A model generated the notes under the pieces. That model did no database searches. It was not told the origin of the DNA and saw only the letters and a program-made list of their open reading frames with translations. A stretch of 64,000 nt of DNA from JALEFZ01 sp038527485 (GTDB lineage Bacteria > Bacteroidota > Bacteroidia > J057), in NCBI GenBank assembly GCA_038527485.1, contig JBCBFT010000020.1, positions 16,001 to 80,000 of the forward strand, written 5' to 3'. Position 1 is the first letter of the stretch, and each line of letters opens with the position of its first letter. A program made the position numbers and the translations under genes. Below are positions 7,286 through 16,255 of the stretch, piece after piece.

Positions 7286-9688
7286 ATGTTTAGCATATCT
7301 GCTAACCTATCTTTCAACCCTCCATTTTCACGCATCTTTCTGCGATTCATGATTTTCGCAGGGATCATCGTGAGCTTCATGTTGGGGCAGGCGCAAACAG
7401 CTGAAGGCACACTTAGAGGCTTCGTCAAGGACCGAGAGACCACTAAGGCTTTATCAGATGCGACGATTAAACTCAGTAACAAACAGAAGGCAATAACCAG
7501 TGTAGAAGGTACTTTCCGATTCGAATCACTCCCCTTTGGTAGATACACACTGACGATCATTGCTAAAGGCTATCAACCATTCGAATTGGCGGATGTCCTG
7601 ATCTCCTCTCATAAGGAAGCCGTCGTCGAAATCGCCCTCACGCCTACCCTATTTGAGGTCGAAGAAGTCACGCTCCTACCTGAACGTACACGCGTCAGTC
7701 CCCAAAATCAAACTGCCAGTGTCAGCGCACTCTCCTTCAATATCGAAGAAACACGTAAATTTGCAGGCGGACTGGATGATCCGACGCGACTGGCAGCGAA
7801 TTTTCCAGGGATTGTCGGTGCGCCTTTCACTTCAGAAAACTTCATCGCCATACGCGGAAACTCTCCTCGTGGCCTTATCTATCGCATCGAAGGCATCGAC
7901 ATCCCCAATCCCAACCACTTCGCACGTATCGGGAGTTCAGGAGGAACCTTCACCATCTTCAGCCAGCAGGTGCTTGCCAATTCTGATTTCTTCATCGGTG
8001 CCTTCCCTGCTGCCTATGGCAATGCGACCTCGGGCGTCTTTGACATCAACTTCCGTAAGGGAAATACAGAAAATCGTGAGTACACCTTTCAAGCGGGTGT
8101 ATTGGGCTTCGATCTAGCAACTGAAGGGCCGATCAAAAAAGGAGGTAAGGCTTCCTACCTTGTCAACTATCGCTTATTTTCTTTGACCTTGGCGGAGTAT
8201 GTGAGCACCTTCATCTCCAATACCAACTACCAGGATCTGTCTTTCAACATTCACTTGCCAACAGAAAAGGCAGGAAGCTTTACCTTATTTGGTATGGGGG
8301 GCCTCAGTACCCGTACCAAGCCAGAGGAAGAATCGAATTTTACGCGTGATCTGGATCGTTTTCGCAACACCATCGCCTCAGATATGGGCGTGCTAGGATT
8401 GGCACACAAGAAGCTCATCGGCTCCAAGGCCTTGTGGCGGACCACCGTCGCAGGGACTGCGGCTCAACTATTGGATAATCGATCCTACTTGGAGGATACC
8501 ACCGACCTGACCGATCTCCTCCAACGGGACCGTCGCGAGTACACACGCGTACCGCTTTCGGCGACCACCTCCTTGAAGTATATATTCTCCCCTAGGCTCA
8601 ATACGACCACAGGGGTCATTTATACGGGAACCTATCACGATTACACAGCAGTAGACTTCGATTACATCCAGGATGAATTCGTGACGCTATCAGACGAACA
8701 AGGCTGGACCAATCAATTTCAAGCCTACGCCCAGTTTCAATATCGTCCCTCGCCCAGCCTCACCTTCAACGGAGGCTTGCATTACTTATATTTTGACTTG
8801 AATCAAGGGCAGTCGCTAGAGCCAAGGTTGGGCATGACTTTGCGGCTCAGTACACGTACGCAGCTAGCAGCAGGTTATGGACTTCACTCACGGACAGAGG
8901 ATTGGGGCACCTACCGAACGCGTCTGATTGAAACGACGCCTCAGACGCCTACCTTTCCCAATCAGAACCTAGACCTCATGCGCACCCATCACGGTGTACT
9001 GTCTTTCCGAACACTTATTGGCAACAACACGCGCTTGCAGACAGAGTTGTATTACCAATATTTGTTTGACGTGCCGGTAGAAGTCGGTACTGCGGCGACT
9101 TTTTCGGTGCTTAATCTCGATGAGTTGAGCCAGCTCCGTATTTTGACCAATGGAGGGACAGGGACAAACTATGGGCTCGACTTCGGCTTGGAGCGATTTT
9201 CTAAAAACGGATTCTACTACCTCTTTAATGCAAGTTTGTTCGAATCCAACTATACCGATGTCAATGGCGTGCAGCATAGCACAGCTTACGACTTGGGATA
9301 CAAGGCCAATATATTGGTGGGAAATGAATTTAAGTTGGGAAAGAAAAAGGCCCAAAACTCTATTTTGAGTTTGAATAGCACCTTTTCTATCCGAGGAGGA
9401 CAGCGCTACACGCCTATTGATCTAGAGGCCTCTCGTCTCGCTCAGCGGACCATTCTAGATGAAAGTCGTCCCTTCGAACTCAGGGATGATCCTTTGTACA
9501 TTTTGGATTTTTCGATGAATATTTATCGGAATCGAAAGCGGATTACAGAGACCTGGACCCTTCAGATCAAAAACATCTTCCAGTCCTCCCCTGCTGAATA
9601 CAGAGAGTACGATGCGACATTTGATCGTGTAACGACTCTGAGAGGGGCGGGCTTTTTACCTGTGATGAGTTATAAAATTCAGTTTTAA
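7286..9688 (+). CDS. TonB-dependent receptor-like outer membrane protein with carboxypeptidase-regulatory domain
   Basis: The protein has about 800 residues. A hydrophobic signal segment (FMIFAGIIVSFMLGQAQ) precedes a CarboxypepD_reg-like domain (GTLRGFVKDRETTKALSDATI). Next comes a plug domain with FNIEETRKFAGGLDDPTRLA, FIAIRGNSPRG, IDIPNPNHFA and PAAYGNATSGVFDINFRKG, then a long beta-barrel ending in an aromatic strand (PVMSYKIQF). It should take up or scaffold a ligand in the outer membrane; none can be named. No SusD-like partner is adjacent. The start is uncertain: 7286 is favoured, 7349 would still keep the signal peptide, and 7268 or 7229 lie at or before the likely transcript start. 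Confidence 0.85.
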   Translation: MFSISANLSFNPPFSRIFLRFMIFAGIIVSFMLGQAQTAEGTLRGFVKDRETTKALSDATIKLSNKQKAITSVEGTFRFESLPFGRYTLTIIAKGYQPFELADVLISSHKEAVVEIALTPTLFEVEEVTLLPERTRVSPQNQTASVSALSFNIEETRKFAGGLDDPTRLAANFPGIVGAPFTSENFIAIRGNSPRGLIYRIEGIDIPNPNHFARIGSSGGTFTIFSQQVLANSDFFIGAFPAAYGNATSGVFDINFRKGNTENREYTFQAGVLGFDLATEGPIKKGGKASYLVNYRLFSLTLAEYVSTFISNTNYQDLSFNIHLPTEKAGSFTLFGMGGLSTRTKPEEESNFTRDLDRFRNTIASDMGVLGLAHKKLIGSKALWRTTVAGTAAQLLDNRSYLEDTTDLTDLLQRDRREYTRVPLSATTSLKYIFSPRLNTTTGVIYTGTYHDYTAVDFDYIQDEFVTLSDEQGWTNQFQAYAQFQYRPSPSLTFNGGLHYLYFDLNQGQSLEPRLGMTLRLSTRTQLAAGYGLHSRTEDWGTYRTRLIETTPQTPTFPNQNLDLMRTHHGVLSFRTLIGNNTRLQTELYYQYLFDVPVEVGTAATFSVLNLDELSQLRILTNGGTGTNYGLDFGLERFSKNGFYYLFNASLFESNYTDVNGVQHSTAYDLGYKANILVGNEFKLGKKKAQNSILSLNSTFSIRGGQRYTPIDLEASRLAQRTILDESRPFELRDDPLYILDFSMNIYRNRKRITETWTLQIKNIFQSSPAEYREYDATFDRVTTLRGAGFLPVMSYKIQF

Positions 9689-9828
9689 GTAAGAGAATTA
9701 GGCCAAATTCTCCTGAAAGAAGAGTAACTTATCTGGCAGGTTATCGTTGAATAATGAGATGATACCTTATCAGTAGTATCCATCTATTTATCCCTGGTAA
9801 ACGACATCCACCTACTAAACACACAAAT

Positions 9829-10239
9829 ATGAATTACTATATCGACGTCTGGAAAAAGTATGGCCAATTTTACGGCAGAGCGAGAAGGGCAGAATACTGG
9901 TACTTTATCCTTTTCAATGCATTGGCTATGACTGCACTAGTCATGCTGGATCTATTCCTCATAGAAGGAGTAGGTATAGAATTTCCTGTCCTTACAGTGG
10001 CATACATTCTCGCATCTATCATTCCTAATCTGGCTGTCACGACACGCAGATTACATGATACAGGCAAAAGTGGATGGATGATGCTTATCAGCCTGATCCC
10101 ATTTGGAAACATTGTTCTACTCGTGTTCATGTGTATGGATAGTGAGCCTGGAGAAAATATATATGGACCTAATCCTAAGGAGTCATACGGCGAAATCATT
10201 GATGAAATTGGCAACATCGATCACTTCCGTCAGGTATAG
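9829..10239 (+). CDS. DUF805 family inner membrane protein
   Basis: This 136-residue protein matches DUF805 (YhaH-like): the N-terminal YYIDVWKKYGQFYGRARRAEYW, a first helix (FILFNALAMTALVMLDLFL), a second helix followed by the hallmark TTRRLHDTGKSGWM, and a third helix (LIPFGNIVLLVFMCMD) ending GENIYGPNP. Family members are small polytopic membrane proteins of unknown function. It is monocistronic, with a terminator 20 bp after its stop, and converges on the LytTR regulator gene. Confidence 0.92.
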   Translation: MNYYIDVWKKYGQFYGRARRAEYWYFILFNALAMTALVMLDLFLIEGVGIEFPVLTVAYILASIIPNLAVTTRRLHDTGKSGWMMLISLIPFGNIVLLVFMCMDSEPGENIYGPNPKESYGEIIDEIGNIDHFRQV

Positions 10240-10259
10240 TGATCGATGTGAAGATATGC

Positions 10260-10292
10260 AACGTCTCTTCCTCTGGAGGAGGCGTTTTTTTT
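10260..10292 (+). terminator. Terminator of the DUF805 gene
   Basis: AACGTCTCTTCC (10260-10271) pairs over 12 bp, with two G-T wobbles, with GGAGGAGGCGTT (10275-10286) around a three-base loop and continues into a run of T residues. It ends just before the convergent stop at 10297. Confidence 0.85.
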
Positions 10293-10296
10293 ACGC

Positions 10297-11013
10297 TTAA
10301 AAACTCATCAATTCCTTAAAACGCGCCGTCTGCCTCCGGGAAACCTCTACTTCTGTCCCATCCTTCAAAGCAATCTTTAACGTCCCACTGAACCATGGCT
10401 CCACATGCTGAATCCATTTGAGGTTGATGATCTGCTGACGGTTCGCTCGAAAAAATACAGATGGGTCCAAGCGTTTCTCCATATAGTTGAGCGTTTTGGG
10501 AATCATGGGCTTTTGATCCTCAAAGTAAATACGCGTATAGTTATCGACAATCTCGAATAATCTCACCTTTCGGAGCGACACAAACCAGCATTTTTCTCCT
10601 TCTTTCACAAACACCTGACTGTCTTCATCTAACACTTTTCTCTCCTCTTGTGAAGACATGATCTGGACCTGCTCCTTGATCTTATTCAACGCCTTCTGCA
10701 AGCGCTCATCTTTGATCGGTTTCTGCAAATAATCTAGGGCATTGTACTCAAACGCCTGCAATGCGAACTCATCATAAGCCGTCGTAAAGATTACCAGTGG
10801 CACCTCATCTAACATCTCCAACAGTTCAAAGCCATTTTTTCCTGGCATCTGGATATCCAAAAATAGGAGGTCAGGTTTGTGTAAATGAATTTGCGCCAAG
10901 GCTTCCTCTGCTTGACTAGCTTCTCCAATGACCTCCACTTCAGGATGATTTTTCAGCAAAAAGCGCAGTTCCTGTCTGGCCATCCGAGTATCATCTATAA
11001 TCAAGGTTCTCAT
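10297..11013 (-). CDS. LytTR-family response regulator
   Basis: This 238-residue regulator has a receiver domain at residues 1-120 (acidic pair DD at 7-8, phospho-acceptor Asp53 in LFLDIQMPGKNGFEL, Thr in IFTTAYDE, Lys in YLQKPIKDE). A LytTR DNA-binding domain at about 135-238 contains FVSLRKVRLFEIVDNYTRIYF and FFRANRQQIINLKWI. The gene starts inside the last four bases of the sensor kinase gene (ATGA overlap), so the pair is co-translated. LytTR regulators bind direct-repeat sites; I could not identify one nearby. Confidence 0.95.
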   Translation of the reverse strand: MRTLIIDDTRMARQELRFLLKNHPEVEVIGEASQAEEALAQIHLHKPDLLFLDIQMPGKNGFELLEMLDEVPLVIFTTAYDEFALQAFEYNALDYLQKPIKDERLQKALNKIKEQVQIMSSQEERKVLDEDSQVFVKEGEKCWFVSLRKVRLFEIVDNYTRIYFEDQKPMIPKTLNYMEKRLDPSVFFRANRQQIINLKWIQHVEPWFSGTLKIALKDGTEVEVSRRQTARFKELMSF

Positions 11014-12050
11014 ATCGTAGCAGGTAGTTTCAAGGTGGCTAAAACAGATCCCTCTCTCTCTGACAAATCAAAATAGGGTTCCATCGCATACAAGATTCGA
11101 ATACGATCCAGTGCATTTTGGATACCGATTCCACTCGTGGTAGCTTTTCCTAAGCTTCCTGAATTCTCGACTTGTATGCGCAAATCTTCTCCCTGTAGGG
11201 CTGCCTTGACAGCGATCTTCCCTCCTTCGGGTAGCTGGGATATGCCATGTTTGACGGCGTTTTCTACGAGTAGTTGGATAATCATGGGTGGGATGCGCTT
11301 TTCCAGCGTTCGGGGATCTAACTCCAATGTATAATCCAATCGATTCTCGTACTGCACCATTTCCAGGTCGAGATAATCTTTGACAATGTCTATCTCTGCT
11401 TGTAGAGAGACTTTTTCATGCGTACTGAATCCGATGGAATAACGAAGGAGATCTGCCAAATTGGAGACCATGTCACGGGCTTTCATGGGGTTTTCTAGTA
11501 TCATCCCTCGGATATTGTTGAGGGAGTTGAAGAGAAAATGGGGATTAATCTGGGCTTTGAGGGCGATGAGTTCAGCTTCTCGGAGGGCCGACTCTGCTTG
11601 CACCTTTTCTAAGTTGGCTTGTTGTGTTTGTTCGAAATAATGAAAGTTGAAGTAAAAGATCGCCCAGATACAGTACATCATGAAGATGTTGAACGTGTAA
11701 AGGGGGATCTCGGACCAGACGATCGGACGAAACTCTTGCCAATTTAACACGGTCAACATGAGTACATGGATCAGTAGGATCGCGCCTATGGCGGTAAGAA
11801 GATTCAACAGCAACATCCGAGGAATAACACGTTTCAACGCGGCACAAGCCCATTCCTGTCTTTTGATATATCCACGCATCAGGTGGGAACCTAAAAAGCT
11901 ACACAGACCGATGATCACCTGTAGTGCCAAGACTTTAAAAGTATGGATACCTTGATCGCCAAAACTGAGCGAGGATAAGACAAGTAGCAACGTATACCCT
12001 CCCCATCCAATCAGTTGAGCCATCCAGTAGGTAAATTGCCGTCGATTCAT
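11010..12050 (-). CDS. LytS-like sensor histidine kinase
   Basis: The protein has 346 residues. The N-terminal half has four predicted membrane helices and no extracellular domain of note. It is followed by a short coiled region and the His_kinase (PF06580) core with the phospho-acceptor motif ALKAQINPHFLFNSLNNIRGM (read in two parts around NPHFLFN). The HATPase part has IPPMIIQLLVENAVKHGI (N box) and GIGIQNALDRIRILY. This class phosphorylates LytTR regulators, and its partner is the overlapping downstream gene. The signal is probably sensed in or at the membrane. Confidence 0.94.
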   Translation of the reverse strand: MNRRQFTYWMAQLIGWGGYTLLLVLSSLSFGDQGIHTFKVLALQVIIGLCSFLGSHLMRGYIKRQEWACAALKRVIPRMLLLNLLTAIGAILLIHVLMLTVLNWQEFRPIVWSEIPLYTFNIFMMYCIWAIFYFNFHYFEQTQQANLEKVQAESALREAELIALKAQINPHFLFNSLNNIRGMILENPMKARDMVSNLADLLRYSIGFSTHEKVSLQAEIDIVKDYLDLEMVQYENRLDYTLELDPRTLEKRIPPMIIQLLVENAVKHGISQLPEGGKIAVKAALQGEDLRIQVENSGSLGKATTSGIGIQNALDRIRILYAMEPYFDLSEREGSVLATLKLPATI

Positions 12051-12225
12051 TGTTTTTCCTGTTAAGGATCTAGCTCTAAGTAGGAGGATAAGTAAGTTAT
12101 TTTTCGGGTATTCTTAAACTCCACAAAGTGTAAAATACAGACTACTTACTGTAAAAGAGTACAGGATCTGATGGTTTTCAGACCCTGAATCCGTGCATAA
12201 AAATACTCAGGAATCATTCTCTACA

Positions 12226-13125
12226 TTATCTCTGACTCATGCTATTTTCCTCTGCTAGAAAGTCTTCGATAGCCCCCAGCGTAAACTCGGGATCGTCCCA
12301 CATCAAGAAGTGATAGCCTGTATCTGAGAGCTGAATATCTACATCTGCAACCGTCTGATACTGACTCATAAGGTTAGAGAGAATCATTTCCTTCGTGACT
12401 CCATAAGGCTTGTAAGCTACCCATGCAGCGAGTACCAAGACAGGCGACTCAATCGTAGCAATGTCATCTCTAAGGTCTGTTCCATATAACTCTACCATCG
12501 CTTGCGTCTCTGTTTCCCGATCTGTCCCCACTCCCCACTCCTTCACTACAGGTATACTGTCCTTTGTAGCGATCATAGAGTTAAGGGTCATCTCCAGTTG
12601 CATCTGATAGGATTCTTCTGTTTGCTTAGCATATTGCTGCTTCATAGACTCTACGATAGGCTTCATACTTTCTTCAGTCGCCATAGGATTCTGAGCAGCA
12701 GGAAGAAAGGGATAAGAATCTACAATGACGACCTTCCCGATTTGCTTGGGATGGTTGGCGGCAAGCGACATCGCGAGAAATCCTCCTAGGCTATGTCCAA
12801 TAATCACAGGCTGGTTTAGCTTCTCCTCCTTGATATAGGCCATGATTTCTTTCTCGACTACAGGCAGGAATCCCTCTGATAAATCCATGGGCGCTTGCCC
12901 AGCAAAACCTGCTAGTGTCAGTACGTGACATTCATGATCTTCTTCCAGCATGCTGACTGTTTGATCCCAGACTTGCCCATCACAGCTCAAACCAGGAATA
13001 AGAATGACTGGAGAGCCTTCTCCTATTTTTTCAACTTTGAATGCTGAAGACTGTCCTTTCACAGTGGTTGAAAATCCCAAAAAGAGGGAAAGCAGGGCGA
13101 GCGTTACAATTGAGACATGATGCAT
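12226..13125 (-). CDS. Secreted alpha/beta-hydrolase
   Basis: This 299-residue protein has a cleavable signal peptide (TLALLSLFLGFSTTVKGQSS), then the alpha/beta-hydrolase fold. Visible are the oxyanion segment VILIPGLSCDGQVWDQ, the nucleophile elbow GHSLGG (Ser112), an acid-bearing strand near SPVLVLAAWVAY and a C-terminal His in DTGYHFLMWDDP. It should be an esterase, lipase or peptidase in the periplasm. No operon partner is evident; the neighbours are a divergent non-coding gap and the LytS-like kinase gene on the same strand 175 bp away. Confidence 0.88.
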   Translation of the reverse strand: MHHVSIVTLALLSLFLGFSTTVKGQSSAFKVEKIGEGSPVILIPGLSCDGQVWDQTVSMLEEDHECHVLTLAGFAGQAPMDLSEGFLPVVEKEIMAYIKEEKLNQPVIIGHSLGGFLAMSLAANHPKQIGKVVIVDSYPFLPAAQNPMATEESMKPIVESMKQQYAKQTEESYQMQLEMTLNSMIATKDSIPVVKEWGVGTDRETETQAMVELYGTDLRDDIATIESPVLVLAAWVAYKPYGVTKEMILSNLMSQYQTVADVDIQLSDTGYHFLMWDDPEFTLGAIEDFLAEENSMSQR

Positions 13126-13363
13126 ATTCGGTAGATGTTAAGTTAAATATTTGTCTCAATCTACGCCTCTCCATGCCCAAAGGCAGGGACTTTTTAGGGA
13201 GCGGTCGAATGAACAGTTAAACGGCATATTTACTTTCCTGCCTATCAATCATTCTCAATCGGAGAATAATCTCTCCCCTTTATCAGCTATTCAACCGCTT
13301 ACCCAAGCCCGTCTGCTTCCTTTATTTCATCCACTTAAGTAAAAGATCGGATGAAGAGAATTT

Positions 13364-14128
13364 TTACCTTTCTTTATCCCAGATAAGCTGTCCTTCTGCC
13401 ATGGCTCTTCCATCCTTTGTGAGTTGAAACATCTGCCATTCGGTTTCTCCCTCACTCAACCTGACATCGACCGATTCTCCCCACTTACCTTCTTCGAGAA
13501 ACTTCATTTGTAGACTTCTCAGCCTATGGGTTTGCCACCAGTCCTCATGGATGCTATCCAATAGCCAACGGACATACACATTGTTGTTGAGGTGATCATT
13601 GAAGTCGAGGTCATGATACCTGACTTTAAAGGTATCCACTCCTTCCTGCGGGACGACGATCTTGGGTAGCTTAGGCTGACGGGGAAGTGTATCCAGTTCA
13701 TTGCCCTGCAGGATGATCGCGAGTATATCTTCGGGGTAGCGCGCAATTCGACGCTTCCGTATATCCATCATAAACCATGTGGTCGATGCTTGTGCAACCA
13801 CTTGATCTTCTCCGTCATAGATATGATAATCGCGATGGGTAAGTAATTTTTCCACACCTGAAGGATGCGTGACAACCTTGAATTTATCCCCTAATTTGGG
13901 CAAACGAAAAAACTCAATATGTTGCTGATACAAAGCCCATCCCAAGCCTCTTGGTCCTAGTTCTCTCGCTGAAATATGGAGCTTTAGGACATGCTCCATC
14001 GCCGTCTCATGCATGAGCTGTACAAGATTCGGGATTTTGATCTGTCGATATCGATCGGCCATCCATCCCTTTACATGATAAAAAGATGTATGATAAAGCA
14101 TATCCGAACTGAGCTTAGGCATAAACAA
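13364..14128 (-). CDS. Acyl-ACP thioesterase (FatA/FatB-like double hot-dog)
   Basis: This 254-residue protein has two hot-dog halves. The first includes MHETAMEHVLKLHISARELGPRGLGWAL and ASTTWFMMDIRKRR. The second has the signature YHDLDFNDHLNNNVYVRWLLDSI, whose Asn and His correspond to catalytic positions of plant-type acyl-ACP thioesterases. It would release free fatty acids from acyl-ACP in the cytoplasm. Two starts are possible, 14128 (MFMPKLSS) or 14122 (MPKLSS). It is divergent from the acyl-CoA dehydrogenase cluster, placing release and activation of acyl chains side by side. Confidence 0.9.
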   Translation of the reverse strand: MFMPKLSSDMLYHTSFYHVKGWMADRYRQIKIPNLVQLMHETAMEHVLKLHISARELGPRGLGWALYQQHIEFFRLPKLGDKFKVVTHPSGVEKLLTHRDYHIYDGEDQVVAQASTTWFMMDIRKRRIARYPEDILAIILQGNELDTLPRQPKLPKIVVPQEGVDTFKVRYHDLDFNDHLNNNVYVRWLLDSIHEDWWQTHRLRSLQMKFLEEGKWGESVDVRLSEGETEWQMFQLTKDGRAMAEGQLIWDKER

Positions 14129-14315
14129 TCGATCCTTTCTGTGTAAAAAAATCTGAGACAGCGAGTCAATAATAGCCCTTGTCCACTGATTTTCCCAAAG
14201 ATAGAGATTTGAATATAGAAGGGTTTTTCGTTTATTAAATTATCATTCATCCTAGGGAAGGTATAAGGTTAGACTTCCCTCATTGTTTCTCAAAGACTCA
14301 ACAACTACAAGCTAC

Positions 14316-16121
14316 ATGCAGTACATCGACATGGAGACCCTCAAGTATTTGCTATTCGAAGTGCAAGATACAGAAAGGGTACTCGAATTTCCTCGCCACG
14401 AAGCTTTTGATAAGGAAGCCATCAACATGCTCCTCGACTCGGTCAAGGACTTTGGAGATCAGGATCTGTATCCCATTTTCAAGGAAATGGACGAAGATCC
14501 TGCGCGCTATGAGGATGGGACGATTGTCACACACCCCAAGTTGGGCGAGTTGATGCGTAAAGCAGCTGAGCTAGGACTGATCAGTGATACATTTGACGAG
14601 AAATTTGGTGGGATGCAAGTGCCTTACACAGCCCATACCGCCATGGGACTGATCCTCGATGCGGCCAACAACCAAGCCCCAGGATACTGGCTTTTGACGC
14701 AAGGTGCAGCCGACCTGATCGTCCACTTTGGTTCGGAAGAATTGCAACAAACCTATGTCCCGAATATGATGGCGGGAGAATGGGGGGGAACCATGGCGCT
14801 GACAGAGCCTCAGGCAGGATCTTCTCTTTCAGATATCAAGACTTCTGCTACACCTCAAGAGGACGGATCTTACAAAATCAAAGGACATAAGATTTTCATC
14901 TCAGGTGGGGATCACCAGCATGTAGACAACATTGTCCATTTGCTCTTGGCTCGCATTGACGGTGCACCTGCAGGAACCAAGGGTATTTCCCTCTTCGTCG
15001 TACCCAAAAACCGCATCACACCTGATGGATTGGTTCCCAATGATGTCATTACGGCAGGCGATTTTGAGAAAATGGGACAAAAGGGATACTGTACGACCCA
15101 CTTGGTATTTGGAGATAAAGACGATTGCAAAGCTTGGCTCGTAGGTGAACCTCATCAAGGTTTGAAGTACATGTTTAAGATGATGAATGGGGCACGGATT
15201 GATGTAGGAAGAGGGGCCAATGCCATTACACATGCTGCCTACCACGCATCCTTGAAGTACGCCAACGAAAGACCTCAAGGACGTCCTATCCAAAATGCAG
15301 GTAAAAAAGATGCTTCACAGGAACCTGTCCTGATCATCAACCATCCCGATGTACGTCGTATGCTGCTCTTGCAAAAGGCCATTGCCGAAGCCAGCACAAG
15401 TTTGATATTTGAGGCAGCCCTCTATCATGACATTGAGATGAATAGTCAGGACCCAGAAGAGAAAGGTAAATACCATTTACTCCTAGAATTGCTGACGCCC
15501 ATCGTCAAGACCTATCCATCCGAGATGGGGCGTATCGCTGTCAACAACGGCCTGCAAGTACTCGGAGGCTACGGCTTCTGTTCGGACTTCATCCTACAAC
15601 AATACTATCGAGACATCAGGATCTTCTCCATCTACGAGGGAACAACAGGCATTCAGTCGATTGACTTGCTGGGTAGAAAGCTGACGATGGAGCAAGGCAA
15701 AGCGATGAAACTACTCGCTAATGAGATGAAGAATGTCATCGAAGATGCGATGGCCATCGAAGAACTACGTCCTTATGGCAAGCAGCTACTCGAAAAACTC
15801 GAGCTGAACAAGGAAGTCATGACCTACCTCATGAATTTTGCCATGAAGGGAGATTACCAACGCTTCCTTTCGGATGCGACCATTTTCATGGAGTTCTTCG
15901 GGACGATAATCATCGGCTGGCAGTGGCTCAAGATCGCTGTCAAGGCTAAGCAGAGCCTCCTGACGGGAGACAACAGTCACAAGGCGGACTTCTTCCAAAG
16001 CAAGATCCATACGATGAAATTCTTCTATAAGTATGAAATGCCGCGTACTACAGGGCTAGCAGAAATATTGACAGATGAAACTGTCCTTACACTTCCCAGC
16101 GAAGAAGAGGTATTTGTCTAA
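14316..16121 (+). CDS. Acyl-CoA dehydrogenase, long DmdC-like form
   Basis: The ATG at 14316 (MQYIDMETLKYLLFEV) matches the usual N-terminus of this subfamily and gives 601 residues; an upstream in-frame ATG at 14283 adds nothing family-like. The ACAD core shows EWGGTMALTEPQAGSSLSDIKT (read in two parts), KIFISGGDH, VGRGANAITHAAY, LQVLGGYGFCSDFILQQYYRDIRI and YEGTTGIQ. About 130 extra residues at the C-terminus form the extra helical domain typical of 600-residue dehydrogenases related to 3-methylmercaptopropionyl-CoA dehydrogenase. It makes the 2,3-double bond in acyl-CoA using FAD. It leads an eight-gene forward cluster. Confidence 0.92.
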   Translation: MQYIDMETLKYLLFEVQDTERVLEFPRHEAFDKEAINMLLDSVKDFGDQDLYPIFKEMDEDPARYEDGTIVTHPKLGELMRKAAELGLISDTFDEKFGGMQVPYTAHTAMGLILDAANNQAPGYWLLTQGAADLIVHFGSEELQQTYVPNMMAGEWGGTMALTEPQAGSSLSDIKTSATPQEDGSYKIKGHKIFISGGDHQHVDNIVHLLLARIDGAPAGTKGISLFVVPKNRITPDGLVPNDVITAGDFEKMGQKGYCTTHLVFGDKDDCKAWLVGEPHQGLKYMFKMMNGARIDVGRGANAITHAAYHASLKYANERPQGRPIQNAGKKDASQEPVLIINHPDVRRMLLLQKAIAEASTSLIFEAALYHDIEMNSQDPEEKGKYHLLLELLTPIVKTYPSEMGRIAVNNGLQVLGGYGFCSDFILQQYYRDIRIFSIYEGTTGIQSIDLLGRKLTMEQGKAMKLLANEMKNVIEDAMAIEELRPYGKQLLEKLELNKEVMTYLMNFAMKGDYQRFLSDATIFMEFFGTIIIGWQWLKIAVKAKQSLLTGDNSHKADFFQSKIHTMKFFYKYEMPRTTGLAEILTDETVLTLPSEEEVFV

Positions 16122-16133
16122 CTACTGGTCTTA

Positions 16134-16170
16134 CAAACACCAAAGGTCTTGAATAGATCTTTGGTGTTTG
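16134..16170. terminator. 15-bp hairpin after the first acyl-CoA dehydrogenase gene
   Basis: CAAACACCAAAGGTC (16134-16148) pairs with GATCTTTGGTGTTTG (16156-16170) with one G-T wobble. It lacks a good T-tract, so it may be a weak terminator or a transcript-end stabiliser between the first two genes of the cluster. Confidence 0.5.
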
Positions 16171-16255
16171 AGATATGGTACACTCCCACACGTGCGCTTA
16201 GCGCCAGCACCTCCACCGAAAGTTGAACCGATTATTACCTACTACTCTTAATACT

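Noticed and set aside
13151..13342. 63-residue forward ORF between hydrolase and thioesterase genes
   Set aside because: Low-complexity, no protein-like pattern and no promoter or terminator; it lies in the upstream region of the hydrolase gene.
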